The notes under the pieces are model-generated. The model was given only the letters and a program-made list of their open reading frames with translations. It was not told the origin of the DNA and searched no databases. From NCBI RefSeq assembly GCF_007993935.1, contig NZ_VITY01000013.1:185473-249472 (forward strand): a stretch of DNA of 64,000 nucleotides, read 5' to 3'. The position numbers and the translations under genes are program-made. Source of the stretch: Bradyrhizobium macuxiense. Lineage in GTDB: Bacteria > Pseudomonadota > Alphaproteobacteria > Rhizobiales > Xanthobacteraceae. Positions 26,942-35,665 of this stretch are shown here, in pieces (position 1 is the stretch's first letter; the number at the start of each line of letters is the position of its first letter).

Positions 26942-28090
26942 TCAGCGCACGGCGTGGCCCCTCGGATATTCGAGCTGGACGGCGACGAAGTCCGCCGTGC
27001 TCCCGCCATAGCGTGCCTCGATCCCGGCAAGCGCCTGGTCGAGCGCTTGCGCGGGCGGTGTCGTGCCGACCGCGGGCAGCAGGCGGTCCGCGGGCCAGCT
27101 GGCTGCCACGGTTTGCGGATAGATGCGTAGGCCGTTGCGGGTCGTCACGGGATCGGCGGTCGCGGCGAATGTCGCAGCATGCGAGCGATAGGTGCGCGAC
27201 CAGCTGTCCGCCACCAGCGCCAGCGAGACCTCGTCGACACCAGGGACAAGCGCGAGGCCGAGTTGCTCCCGGTTCCAGAACGCCAGCGTGTTCCGGATCG
27301 CGGTCAGCGCGAAGGGGCGGGTGAACTTGAAGGCGTTGCTGTCATGCCGCGCATCCCAGCCGGGTAGGCCGATCGCGCGGGCGACGGCCTCGGCCTTCTC
27401 GCGGCCGGCGATCGCCTCGATCAAGGTAAGCGACATCGGCATCGACGCCGAAATGCCGGTCGTCGTCGCGACGCCGCGGTCGACCACGATGCGGCGGTCG
27501 GCAACGTAGCGGATCGCGGGATGATTGTCGCGCCAGCCCTTCAGGTAGAACCAGTGCGTGGTCGCGCGCCGGCCATTGAGCAGGCCGGTCGAGGCGACGA
27601 CCTTGCCGCCGGCACAGATGCCGACGATCACGGCGCCTTGCTCCGCCTGCCGCCGGATCCATTGCAGGACGGCCGGATCGTCGTCGCGGCTCATCGCCGG
27701 CACGATCACGTAGTCGGCGCCGTCGGGATGCGCGGCATCGAATGCCGCAATCGTGGCATCCGGCTCGACCTTCAGCACCGGGAACAGCGTGACCGGACCT
27801 GGTCCCGTCGCCAGCGTGACGACGTCGGCGACATCGGCACGCCTGAGGATGCCGTAGGGCATCAGATAGTCGGTGGTCTCGGTCATGTCGTTGATGCCGA
27901 CGATCGCGATCAACGGGCGGGCGCGCTTCGGCTTGAGCGCCGCGAGCGTGGCGTCGTGCTCCCGCTGCGTGATCGGCGGCTGAACCCGGAACGCCGACGC
28001 GGCGGGCAGGGTGAAAAGCCAGATGCCGCCAACGATTGGAATCAGCGCGGCCACGGCGATGCCGCTCCACGCGAGAAGCCGCCAGGTCAT
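26942..28090 (-). CDS. Membrane-anchored DJ-1/PfpI family protein
   Basis: A 382-residue protein. Residues about 5-27 are a hydrophobic N-terminal anchor or signal (WSGIAVAALIPIVGGIWLF). The DJ-1/PfpI domain covers roughly 60-230 with the nucleophile Cys in VGICAGGKVVAS near residue 157 and TTHW downstream. The last 150 residues match no domain I recognise; they hold no AraC helix-turn-helix, which is the common partner of this domain. The location is therefore probably periplasmic or membrane-tethered. Function unknown; glutamine-amidotransferase-like or chaperone chemistry is possible. Confidence 0.78.
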   Translation of the reverse strand: MTWRLLAWSGIAVAALIPIVGGIWLFTLPAASAFRVQPPITQREHDATLAALKPKRARPLIAIVGINDMTETTDYLMPYGILRRADVADVVTLATGPGPVTLFPVLKVEPDATIAAFDAAHPDGADYVIVPAMSRDDDPAVLQWIRRQAEQGAVIVGICAGGKVVASTGLLNGRRATTHWFYLKGWRDNHPAIRYVADRRIVVDRGVATTTGISASMPMSLTLIEAIAGREKAEAVARAIGLPGWDARHDSNAFKFTRPFALTAIRNTLAFWNREQLGLALVPGVDEVSLALVADSWSRTYRSHAATFAATADPVTTRNGLRIYPQTVAASWPADRLLPAVGTTPPAQALDQALAGIEARYGGSTADFVAVQLEYPRGHAVR

Positions 28091-28191
28091 GATGATCGAT
28101 CTCGTATCCGCTTGGGTCGCACGGCGCGGAAACTAGTTGGCGCGCATGCGGATCGGAATGGCGAAATTCCCGCAAAAACGGACACGCGCGT

Positions 28192-28222
28192 GGCCCGGAT
28201 GAGCGCGAGCGACATCCGGGCC
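28192..28222. repeat. Short palindromic repeat GGCCCGGAT/ATCCGGGCC
   Basis: Perfect 9-base arms at 28192-28200 and 28214-28222 around GAGCGCGAGCGAC. It lies between the TPR gene and the DJ-1 gene on the minus strand, and has the look of an interspersed palindrome seen many times in related genomes (recollection, not a search). Confidence 0.65.
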
Positions 28223-28269
28223 GATGTATCCCTGCATATCGCTTTCGCGCATGCAGGCGACCAGCGCGT

Positions 28270-28884
28270 TCAATAGACGAGACTTGTCCCCGGCGGCTTC
28301 TCGAGCGCGGCTGCCAGCGAGCGATATTCGTCGCAAGTCGTGCCGCAGATCTCGGCGATCCGGCTCAGATGATACTGGGCGGCATCGCGGTTGCCCTGTT
28401 CGATCTGCCAGAGGCCGTAATAGTTCCACGTCAGCACGTGGTTCGGATCGGCCTTCAGCGCACGCTCGTACCAGACCTGCGACTGCTTGTAGTCGCCGAG
28501 CTTGCGGTAGGAGTAGCCGATCAGATTGGCGACGTTGGGATGATCGTCACGGCCGAGTGCGTGCAACTGCTCGATGGCGGCGGCGTAGTCGTTACGCTCG
28601 TAGATCGTTGCATAGGCTGCGCGATAGCCGTCGCGGAATGCCGGATCGTCGAAGCTGGATTGCTTGGCCGGTCTTTTCTTCTGCGTGGTCCGCTTGCCCT
28701 TCTCCTGGGGGTAGGACGGCGGGGCGGGGGTGCTGTAGCTCGACCCGTAGAGCTCTCCGCCGCCTGCTCCTCCTCCGCCGCCACCACCACCTCCCGCGGC
28801 AATGACGCTTTGTGGCGGGAGCAGGATGAGCGGCACTGTCAGGAGTGCCACATGCGTTGCGAGCCTCATCGGTGACCGGATCAT
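28270..28884 (-). CDS. Exported TPR-repeat protein
   Basis: A 204-residue product starting at ATG 28884 with GGGAGG 5 bases upstream. A signal peptide ends at SVIAA and is followed by a glycine-rich stretch and a Lys/Arg/Pro-rich linker. Residues about 90-185 form TPR-like helices, clearest at YRKLGDYKQSQVWYERALK and DPNHVLTWNYYG. Two Cys near the C terminus (EICGTTCDEY) could pair. It is probably a periplasmic scaffold; partner unknown. Stands alone. Confidence 0.75.
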   Translation of the reverse strand: MIRSPMRLATHVALLTVPLILLPPQSVIAAGGGGGGGGGAGGGELYGSSYSTPAPPSYPQEKGKRTTQKKRPAKQSSFDDPAFRDGYRAAYATIYERNDYAAAIEQLHALGRDDHPNVANLIGYSYRKLGDYKQSQVWYERALKADPNHVLTWNYYGLWQIEQGNRDAAQYHLSRIAEICGTTCDEYRSLAAALEKPPGTSLVY

Positions 28885-29123
28885 GCAAACCTCCCGATTC
28901 GAACAGGCCAGTCGTTGACCTGAATCAACAACTCCGCGTGACGGGTGACATTCCCCATTCTCCAAGAAAAATATTGCGGGAAAGAATCTGGCAATCGCGC
29001 TGCCCTTCTGGCGCGAGCGGCGTCGCGTGTCGCACACGCGGTGTTACGGTCCTGGAGTGGGCAGTCAGAAACTAACATCCGTGTTAGTTGCCGTGCTTCG
29101 TGTCTTCCGGCTGAGGCCGTGGA

Positions 29124-30680
29124 TTACGCCGTCGGCGACGACGCATGATATTCGGCCGCCGCGGTTTCGTCGGTCGAACCGGCGCCCAGCCAGGTGAGCA
29201 GCAGGGTGAGCACAACTGTCAGACCGAGGTTGACGATCACTGCGTAAAGCGCCGCATAGCCTGGGAAGGTGAAGGTGCCGACCGCAAGCGCATAGGTCGG
29301 GGCAAGCTTTGCAGCGATGAACATCGCGGTGCCGGTGGTGATTCCGGCGGCCCAACCGATCAGCAATGCCCAATCATTGAACCAGCGCGTATACACGCCC
29401 AGCAGCACCGAGGGCAGCGTCTGGATGATCCAGATGCCACCGAGGAGCTGCAGGTAAATCGCAAACTTGGACGGCAGGAAGAGGATAAAGACCAGCGCGC
29501 CGAACTTGACAATCAGCGATACCCACTTTGCCATCTGCGCTTCTTGCCTGTCGGTCGGCTGTCGATTGATGAACTCGCGATGAATGTTGCGCGTGTAGAG
29601 GTTGGCCGCGGCAATCGACATGATCGCCGCCGGGACGAGAGCTCCGATCCCGACGGCCGCGAATGCGATCCCCACGAACCATGAGGGGAAGCTATGGAGG
29701 AACAGTGCCGGCACTGCAAAGTTGTTGCCGAACTGCTTGAAGCCGGCCGCATATTCGGGAAGTTCGCTGACGCCTGCGGCGATGGCAAAGAAGCCGATGA
29801 GGGCGAGCAGACCGAGCATGAACGAATAGCCCGGCAGCAGTGCGGCGTTGCGACGGATGGCGCGGCCGCTGCTTGCGGCGAAAATCCCGGTGATGGAGTG
29901 CGGATAGAGGAAGAGCGCAAGCGCCGATCCTAGCGCCAGTGTCGCGTAAGTCCCATATGCGCCGGTCGTGTTGGCGCCGGGAGCAGCCAGCAGCAGTTTC
30001 GAGGCCGGTACGGCCGCAAAGATCTTCTCAAAGCCGCCCAGCTGTATCGGCACGACGACGACCGCGGCGAATGCGGTCACATAGATGAGGATATCCTTGA
30101 CAACGGCGATCGAGGCGGGGGCTCGCAGCCCGCTCGAGTAAGTGAAGGCCGCGAGGATGATAAAGGCGATGACGAGCGGCAGGTCCCCGGCGTAACCCTC
30201 TCCCGAAATACCCAAGCCTCCGATCACGACCTGCAACCCGACAAGTTGCAGCGCGATGTAAGGCATCGTCGCCACGATGCCAGTCACCGCGACTGCCAGC
30301 GCGAGCCAGCGGTTGCCGAAGCGCCCGCGCACGAAGTCGGCGGCGGTGATGTAATTGTGCCTGTGACAGACGTACCATAGCCGCGGAAAGGCCAGGAAGA
30401 GAATGGGGTAGGCGACGATCGTGTAGGGGACCGCGAAAAACGCAATTGCGCCGGCCCCGAAGGCGAGTGCCGGAACGGCAACGAACGTGTAAGCCGTGTA
30501 GAGGTCGCCGCCGATCAGGAACCAGGTGACGATGGTGCCGAAACGACGTCCTCCGAGCCCCCATTCATGCAAGAGATCGAGGTCTCCCTGGCGCCAGCGG
30601 GCCGCGGCAAAGCCCAACCAGGTGATGAAGGCAAACAGCACCACGAAGATGATGAAGGCGGTCCAGTTCACGTTCTGCAC
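29124..30680 (-). CDS. Sodium:solute symporter, monocarboxylate-permease-like
   Basis: A 518-residue integral membrane protein with about 13 hydrophobic helices. It fits the SSS family: WGLGGRRFGTIVTWFLIGGDLYTAYT at the N terminus (landmark GGRRFG near residue 43) and YPHSITGIFAASS in the central core. Members take up carboxylates, amino acids or urea with Na+; the sequence is nearest to the MctP type, known for lactate, pyruvate and alanine uptake in rhizobia. The GTG start at 30680 has GGGAGGG just upstream. It forms a pair with the DUF3311 gene upstream. Confidence 0.87.
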   Translation of the reverse strand: MQNVNWTAFIIFVVLFAFITWLGFAAARWRQGDLDLLHEWGLGGRRFGTIVTWFLIGGDLYTAYTFVAVPALAFGAGAIAFFAVPYTIVAYPILFLAFPRLWYVCHRHNYITAADFVRGRFGNRWLALAVAVTGIVATMPYIALQLVGLQVVIGGLGISGEGYAGDLPLVIAFIILAAFTYSSGLRAPASIAVVKDILIYVTAFAAVVVVPIQLGGFEKIFAAVPASKLLLAAPGANTTGAYGTYATLALGSALALFLYPHSITGIFAASSGRAIRRNAALLPGYSFMLGLLALIGFFAIAAGVSELPEYAAGFKQFGNNFAVPALFLHSFPSWFVGIAFAAVGIGALVPAAIMSIAAANLYTRNIHREFINRQPTDRQEAQMAKWVSLIVKFGALVFILFLPSKFAIYLQLLGGIWIIQTLPSVLLGVYTRWFNDWALLIGWAAGITTGTAMFIAAKLAPTYALAVGTFTFPGYAALYAVIVNLGLTVVLTLLLTWLGAGSTDETAAAEYHASSPTA

Positions 30681-30806
30681 GGCACCCTCCCGGTTAGCCC
30701 TCCTCGTTACCTCGTCGCTTTCTCCTCATCTCGGCAGTCCGGCCCGGCGTTGTATCGGTGCGCGGCACGATGAGATTGCGTTGAATCGTCTTAGCTCCTT
30801 GTTTGG

Positions 30807-30879
30807 GCATGATCTCGCGCAAACGCGTTCCGCGTTTGTCGCGAGGGAAAAAACCGCTTCATGCTTTTCCGGATCATGC
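30807..30879. repeat. Palindromic repeat GCATGATC/GATCATGC, copy 1
   Basis: Outer arms GCATGATC (30807-30814) and GATCATGC (30872-30879). Inside is a second near-perfect hairpin, CTCGCGCAAACGCG and CGCGTTTGTCGCGAG, and a TTTTCC core. It occupies the gap between the DUF3311 gene and the symporter it normally precedes. A shorter relative lies at 40461-40507. Confidence 0.8.
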
Positions 30880-30880
30880 T

Positions 30881-31084
30881 CTAGTCCTCCGTTGCAAAGT
30901 AGACAATCGCAGTCAGGAAGGCTCCGATGATGATCCAAAGAAGTTGGTACCAGTAGAAGAAGGGCATGCCGATCCAGGATGGCTCGATCCTGTTGTAGAA
31001 TGGCGGCCAGAGCACTGCGATGAACTGAATGAGAAGGAGCAGATACCACCAACTCCATTCTGCTCGTCTGGTATGTTGATTCAC
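30881..31084 (-). CDS. DUF3311 small membrane protein, symporter partner
   Basis: A 67-residue protein beginning at GTG 31084, with GAGGAGG 4 bases upstream. It has two hydrophobic helices (WWYLLLLIQFIAVLWPPFY and MPFFYWYQLLWIIIGAFL) with the PPFYNR turn typical of DUF3311. Such proteins are found directly upstream of SSS symporters, as here, and are thought to be accessory subunits. The 200-base gap before the symporter is unusual for this pair and is filled by a palindromic repeat. Confidence 0.8.
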   Translation of the reverse strand: MNQHTRRAEWSWWYLLLLIQFIAVLWPPFYNRIEPSWIGMPFFYWYQLLWIIIGAFLTAIVYFATED

Positions 31085-31481
31085 GATTCCTCCTCGGAAG
31101 AAGTCGGGCTCCTCTTGATGTTGCTCTCGCCAGCGCGATCGCTGCGTGGTTCGAAAACTCGCTGACGGCTCGGGCGATCCACTACCAATGTCGTGCCTGA
31201 TCCGGCGAGCGACGAGGCTCATCCAAATTGATGACGAGCCGATCAATTCTCTTGCAGCATCCACGAGCTGAAAAGCGATCCACAGCAACGCGCCGCGGCG
31301 ATCCAGTATATGACTTTCGTGGAACTTTGGTTCCTAATCCATGTCATTCCGTTAGTCAGAACAGGGCTATGGGTTTGTTCGCACGTGCAGCATCGTCCCG
31401 GTATGTCGTGGACGGCGCGTCGCCGCACTCTCATGGGGGTGCCGGTTGACGGCACACATGGACGAGAATGGAAACGAGGCC
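31085..31481. other. Divergent intergenic region
   Basis: A 397-base gap between the DUF3311 gene and the SnoaL-like gene. An open frame on the minus strand extends through part of it but shows no recognisable protein, and no repeat or RNA structure stands out. Confidence 0.4.
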
Positions 31482-31868
31482 ATGAGCAAGACTGACCTCT
31501 CCGACATCTATCGAGACTACATTGCCTGCCTCAACCGACAGGACTGGTCGGTGTTGGGACGGTTCGTGGACGATGACGTGTGCCACAACGGCCGGCGGAT
31601 CGGCTTGTCAGGCTATCGCGAGATGCTGGAGGGGGACTTTCGCGACATTCCGGACCTTCGCTTCAACATCGCGTTGCTGATCTCGAACGCGTCCCATGTT
31701 GCGTGCCGGCTGGCGTTCGACTGTTCGCCGAAGGGAAGATTTCTCGGACTCGACGTTGACGGCAGGCGCGTCTCGTTTAGCGAGAACGTGTTCTACGAAT
31801 TTCGTGACGGCAAGATCGTGGAGGTCTGGTCGGTGATCGACAAGACGGCGATCGAGGCTCAGTTGTGA
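31482..31868 (+). CDS. SnoaL-like (NTF2-fold) protein
   Basis: A 128-residue cone-shaped NTF2-fold protein. Landmarks are DIYRDYIACLNRQDWSVLGR at the N terminus, the GLSGYREML turn and FYEFRDGKIVEVWSVID at the end, the usual ester-cyclase/SnoaL pattern. The ATG at 31482 has GAGG 4 bases upstream; an in-frame ATG at 31458 is less well placed. No substrate can be inferred, and it has no obvious operon partner. Confidence 0.8.
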   Translation: MSKTDLSDIYRDYIACLNRQDWSVLGRFVDDDVCHNGRRIGLSGYREMLEGDFRDIPDLRFNIALLISNASHVACRLAFDCSPKGRFLGLDVDGRRVSFSENVFYEFRDGKIVEVWSVIDKTAIEAQL

Positions 31869-31902
31869 ATGGGCTTCCCCGTGCTGACGCCGGCGAGTAA
31901 CT

Positions 31903-33636
31903 CTACTTGGACTCCAGGTGCCACGCACCGTCCCAATCGGCTGCTGGCGGATTCTGCCGGAAATTGACGACCCGCGCCTTCAGCGTGGCCGATGGTCCAT
32001 CGTTCGGTACAGCCGCGAGGGCCGCGGCGAAGGCCAGTTCTGCGTCGTCCCAGCGGCGCTCGCGATAGGCGGCGAGACCGTCCGCGTAGTGCTGCCGCAG
32101 TTCGGTCTGCGCCGGCGACAGCTCGTCCTTCTTGCCGATGATCTCGAACACGGCGACCGGCTGGGTCTGGCCGACGACGACGAGACGATCGATCTCGCGC
32201 AGTTCGATGGTGGCGGCGCAGGCCGCGGCGGTCGCCTCCGAGATCAGGCTGCGGCTGCCGTAGAACTTGTTGGCGCCTTCCAGCCGCGAGGCGAGGTTCA
32301 CGGTGTCGCCGAGCACCGTGTAGCTCATCATGAATTCGGAGCCGATGCTGCCGACCAGCGCTTCGCCGGTGGCGATGCCGATCCTGATGTCGCAGTCGGC
32401 CGGGATCGCGCGCACGCCGAGCAGCTCGGGCAGATCCTTGCGCAGCTGGTTGACCTGGCCGACCATGTCGATGGCGGCAAGTGCGGCGAGGTGGGTCTGC
32501 TCGGCTTCCTCGACGAAGGGCGCGCCCCAATAGGCCATGATGGCGTCGCCGATATATTTGTCGATGATGCCGCGATGGGCGTGGACCGGCGCCGACATCG
32601 TCGACAGATAGAGGTTCATGATCTTGACGAGGCCGCGCGGCGTCACGCCTTCGCTCAGGCTGGTGAAGCCCTTCATGTCGCAGAACATCACCGTCATGAT
32701 GCGGCGCTGGCCTTCGGTGGCGGCGATCGCCGGCTGCTCGAGCAGGCCCTCGGCGATCCGCGGATTGATGTAGCGGCCGAACGTTTCGCGGATGCGCTGG
32801 TTGTGGCGCAGCGTCTCGATCATGCGGTTGAAGGCCGCCGACAGCTGGCCGATCTCGTCCTGGGTCGTGATGGCGATGGTACCGTCGAGGCGGCCGGCCT
32901 CGACCTCGCGGGTGCCCTCGAGCAGGCGCATCACCGGGCGGGTGATGCCGCTGCCGACCAGCATGGCGAACACGAAGCCGAGGATCGCGGCAATCGCAGT
33001 CACGAAGCCGGAGATGATGATCGCCCGCTGCTGGGCACTCATCACCTTCGCGGCGGCCGAGGCGACCTGGGCCAGCATGTCGCCACGGATGCCTTCGATC
33101 TTGTTGCTGAAGTCGTCGCGCAGGACATCGGCGCGGAGCGTGGTTGCTTTCGCGGCCGCGAATTCCTGGGCATCGAGTTGCTCGAGCAGCGTCTTGTTCT
33201 CGGCGTTCAGGCGCATCAGGAGATCGTTGACCGCATTGTCGATGCGGTCATCGAGGCGCCCGAGGGCGGCATTGTCGGACGGAGTCGACGGATCGGCGAT
33301 GATCGCATCGATCAGCACGCGGGCGGCATTGGCCTCGCGCTTGATTGCCGGCTCGATCTCGTCGAAGGTCTTGCGCGCCGCCGCGTAGCCGCCGTCTTCG
33401 CCCGGTGCCTGCATCTTGGCCATCATCATCCGGCGCATCGCCAGGGACCGCTCCAGCGAGCGGATGTTGACGCGGGCGAGATGGCCGTAGGCGGGGATGT
33501 AGCGGTTTGTGAGCTCGTCCAGGAGATGGCCGACCTGGCCCGCCATCACCATGGACAGCAGCGAGGTGATCACCGCGAGGACGATCAATCCCGCGGCAAT
33601 GCCGACGATCTTCTGCCTGATCGAATTCCGAAACAT
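31903..33636 (-). CDS. Membrane adenylate/guanylate cyclase with HAMP domain
   Basis: A 577-residue class III cyclase. Two membrane helices (about 10-32 and 205-225) bracket an extracytoplasmic sensor of helical type. A HAMP linker follows (GSGITRPVMRLLEG, near 229), then the cyclase domain. Metal Asp residues are in FCDMKGFTSLSEG (near 315) and DKYIGDAIMAYWG (near 363), and the transition-state Asn/Arg pair is in TVLGDTVNLASRLEG (near 442). All key residues for cAMP or cGMP synthesis are present; the Lys of DKYIGDA and the Asp of TVLGD suggest ATP as substrate. A short TPR-like tail follows. Divergent context links it to signalling. Confidence 0.9.
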   Translation of the reverse strand: MFRNSIRQKIVGIAAGLIVLAVITSLLSMVMAGQVGHLLDELTNRYIPAYGHLARVNIRSLERSLAMRRMMMAKMQAPGEDGGYAAARKTFDEIEPAIKREANAARVLIDAIIADPSTPSDNAALGRLDDRIDNAVNDLLMRLNAENKTLLEQLDAQEFAAAKATTLRADVLRDDFSNKIEGIRGDMLAQVASAAAKVMSAQQRAIIISGFVTAIAAILGFVFAMLVGSGITRPVMRLLEGTREVEAGRLDGTIAITTQDEIGQLSAAFNRMIETLRHNQRIRETFGRYINPRIAEGLLEQPAIAATEGQRRIMTVMFCDMKGFTSLSEGVTPRGLVKIMNLYLSTMSAPVHAHRGIIDKYIGDAIMAYWGAPFVEEAEQTHLAALAAIDMVGQVNQLRKDLPELLGVRAIPADCDIRIGIATGEALVGSIGSEFMMSYTVLGDTVNLASRLEGANKFYGSRSLISEATAAACAATIELREIDRLVVVGQTQPVAVFEIIGKKDELSPAQTELRQHYADGLAAYRERRWDDAELAFAAALAAVPNDGPSATLKARVVNFRQNPPAADWDGAWHLESK

Positions 33637-33765
33637 GCCGAGCCCCGCCGCAGCTGCAACAAGCGAGTCACCCCCGCCGTGGCGGCGCACCAGCTAATAG
33701 AGTTCCACGGCCCGCGGTGCAAGCGACCGGTTCCTGCCATCCCGTCGCCAAGCAGGCGTCAGCGG

Positions 33766-34320
33766 CTAGCGCAGGCCCTCGTAGACCATCAGGCCGCGCG
33801 CGATCGCGAGCTTGCGCAGGGTGCGCGGCACGAACCGCTCGTGGGGATGCAGGTAACGCCACGAGGTCAGGACTAGGTCGTGCAGCCTTGTGACGTCGTC
33901 TTCGAACGGGGCGAGTAGGCCGGTCAGGCTCGCCGGCATGTGAACGCGGGCGGTGAAGGGCAACAGCAGCAATTCAAGATGCGCCTTGGACCCGGTTTCG
34001 GTCGTCGCGGTGATACCGGCGATGGCCGGCAGGGTCTCTTCGACGACGCAGGTGATGATGTCCTCGATCTCGCCGCGGCTCTCGCCGGTGAACAGGGCGG
34101 AAAAGCTGCGGTTCTTGAGGTCGCAGCCGAGCAGGGCGGAGGTACGGGTGCCGGCGACGCGGAACGGGAAGCGGGTCTCGCCGTCGTAGGACAGCACGAA
34201 GATGTCGGACAGCAGCTCGCGCACCGCGGACGGCTCGAGCTCACTCCGGTCGGGTGCACGCGCGGTGCCACGCTTCGCATTCCAATAGGCGAAGAATTCG
34301 CGGCTGGAACTGTGTTTCAT
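33766..34320 (-). CDS. PAS-domain protein (PAS_5 family)
   Basis: A 184-residue single-domain PAS protein of the alphaproteobacterial PAS_5 type. Landmarks are FFAYWNAKRGTARAPDRSEL and RFPFRVAGTRTSALLGCDLKNRSF. The group includes small polar cell-cycle regulators such as Caulobacter MopJ, but orthology is not claimed. No output domain is attached. A perfect CtrA-type box lies about 150 bases upstream at 34469-34483; it could serve this gene or the candidate RNA on the other strand. Confidence 0.8.
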   Translation of the reverse strand: MKHSSSREFFAYWNAKRGTARAPDRSELEPSAVRELLSDIFVLSYDGETRFPFRVAGTRTSALLGCDLKNRSFSALFTGESRGEIEDIITCVVEETLPAIAGITATTETGSKAHLELLLLPFTARVHMPASLTGLLAPFEDDVTRLHDLVLTSWRYLHPHERFVPRTLRKLAIARGLMVYEGLR

Positions 34321-34468
34321 CTAAAGAACCTTGCCCGGCGCCTGTCTCGGCGGGACACTTCTGTCCCGGTTTTGCTCAGGCGCCTTCCCTTCTCTGTTGT
34401 GCAGGGAAGGCTGTGCAGCGTCCATGCCGCGGCCGCGGTTTGGGCGGCTTATCGGCAGCTTTGTGTTG

Positions 34469-34483
34469 TTAACGTAAATTTAA
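34469..34483. promoter_or_regulatory. CtrA-type box TTAA-N7-TTAA
   Basis: TTAA at 34469-34472 and 34480-34483 separated by seven bases (CGTAAAT): an exact match to the classical alphaproteobacterial CtrA consensus. It lies between the PAS gene (minus) and the candidate small RNA (plus). Confidence 0.55.
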
Positions 34484-34660
34484 CTATGTCCTTGGCGTCC
34501 CAGGAACTCCAACGTAGGGTCTGCGCGTTCCCGTTCACGCCGGCTGCCCCAAGCGCCGGCGCGGTTGGTACACAGGTGGCGTCAAACAGTTTGGTCATCG
34601 TGCGGGGAGGGGTGGGGATGCTGTCCCGATCCTTCTGGGGCACGACAAGACCAGCCGATC

Positions 34661-34692
34661 AGGGAGGGTGTTCTCAGCGCCCTCCCTTTTGA
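34661..34692 (+). terminator. Rho-independent terminator
   Basis: Stem AGGGAGGG (34661-34668) with CCCTCCCT (34680-34687), 11-base loop, followed by TTTGATTTTTTT. It is the cleanest intrinsic terminator in the window and has no coding gene upstream on this strand. Confidence 0.8.
34671..34689. repeat. 19-bp direct repeat, left copy (putative attachment core)
   Basis: TTCTCAGCGCCCTCCCTTT, identical to 36361-36379. This copy is part of a complete terminator hairpin. Confidence 0.8.
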
Positions 34693-34769
34693 TTTTTTTA
34701 TATTTATCAATAGATTGCTGGCGTTTCGGAAAACTAGCGCCGTCCGGTTTTCCAAATCCTGTTCTCGGT

Positions 34770-35183
34770 TCACGCCTCCGCCGCCTTCTCGCGGATCGTT
34801 TCCATGACGTGGGAGGCGATCTGCTCGATCAAGGCGGCGTCCGAAACGTTCCGCTTCTTCTTCAGGTGCTGGCCGAAGAATCCCTGAATGATCCTGGCTT
34901 CCTGCTCGACGTGGCGCGTGTAGTGGCGTCCCATTCTGGATCGCGGTCGCCGAGGGCCGCGGCCACTTGGTCGTCATTGGCTCCGGTCACGCGCGTGATC
35001 TCAGCGGCGAAGGTGGCGCCGCGCAGCCCGTGCTCGGTGAGGCCGGGCCCCACCAATCCATCCCGCGCGAGTTTCGTGAGGAAATTGCTGGACTGCCTCT
35101 GCAGTTGCTCAGCGCTCTCCCACGGTTGGCCGTTGTAGCCGTCGCGATCTTGCCCTGTGAGGCGGGAAGCGCCGCTCGTTGCG
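34770..35183 (-). pseudogene. Tyrosine recombinase (phage-type integrase) remnant, frameshifted
   Basis: On the minus strand one frame gives LARDGLVGPGLTEHGLRGAT followed by AEITRVTGANDDQVAAALGDR, the C-terminal catalytic core of a tyrosine recombinase (HGLR is the His-x-x-Arg box). Near 34935 the frame shifts by one base and continues as MGRHYTRHVEQEARIIQG, which holds the nucleophilic Tyr, ending at a stop at 34770-34772. The two frames together restore the family pattern. The N-terminal two-thirds of the enzyme are missing. It lies 80 bases inside the left direct repeat, the usual place for an integrase gene. Confidence 0.75.
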
Positions 35184-35585
35184 CTAGGGATACCGCCCCC
35201 AAAGGACCGTCTTCGAGCTTTGCCCGGAAGTCGCCGTGACATAGTAGGCCGATGTCACGCCCTGTGACGTGATCCGGTTGCATGGCGGCCGAAAGCTGTT
35301 CCGGACAATGGTTGTCCCCGACGGTTCGGCTTGAACCTGGGTGCTCCCATGATCGTTGGTCCTGCCGTTGCTCAGGCGGTCCACCATCGAGATGGAGATG
35401 CTGCCTGTCCCGCGCGCATGTCGAATCGTAATGACCGGAGCCTGTTCACCACCGCCAAGGGCGGAGCACAGGTTGGCCTTCCCGAGCCTCGAGACACTAA
35501 TGGACGAAATCTTTACTTCCTGAGCGCAGGCGCCGCTTGCCCACAGCGTGATTGAAGTAATCCATAAAACCAACCACCTGTTCAT
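35184..35585 (-). CDS. Exported protein of unknown function
   Basis: A 133-residue product from ATG 35585 with GGAG 5 bases upstream. A signal peptide (LVLWITSITLWASGACAQ) is followed by a Ser/Thr-rich mature part of likely beta structure with two Cys (LCSALGG and PPCNR). I recognise no family. GC content is lower than in flanking chromosomal genes. Its stop codon abuts the integrase remnant, so it belongs to the decayed element. Confidence 0.6.
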   Translation of the reverse strand: MNRWLVLWITSITLWASGACAQEVKISSISVSRLGKANLCSALGGGEQAPVITIRHARGTGSISISMVDRLSNGRTNDHGSTQVQAEPSGTTIVRNSFRPPCNRITSQGVTSAYYVTATSGQSSKTVLWGRYP

Positions 35586-35665
35586 GATGTCTCCGAAATT
35601 GGCCCGCAATGTAAGGCGCATCTTTCTTCGAACGATTGCTCGTCGTCCGGGGGATCGGACGCGAG

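Larger units (their letters stand above)
34490..34695 (+). ncRNA. Candidate small RNA ending in an intrinsic terminator
   Basis: No protein-coding frame fits this stretch, but it is structured: CGCCGGC/GCCGGCG arms around 34542-34565, a TCGTGC (34598-34603)/GCACGA (34640-34645) pair, and a strong terminator at its end. A CtrA-type box sits at the 5' side. The terminator core was duplicated by an integration event, which commonly targets the 3' end of stable RNA genes. The 5' end is approximate and I do not recognise the RNA family (it lacks the signatures of SRP RNA, RNase P RNA and tmRNA). Confidence 0.4.

Noticed and set aside
34490..34660. tRNA, tmRNA, SRP RNA or RNase P RNA as the integration target
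   Set aside because: No cloverleaf, TPsiC loop, resume frame, or conserved SRP or RNase P core could be found.
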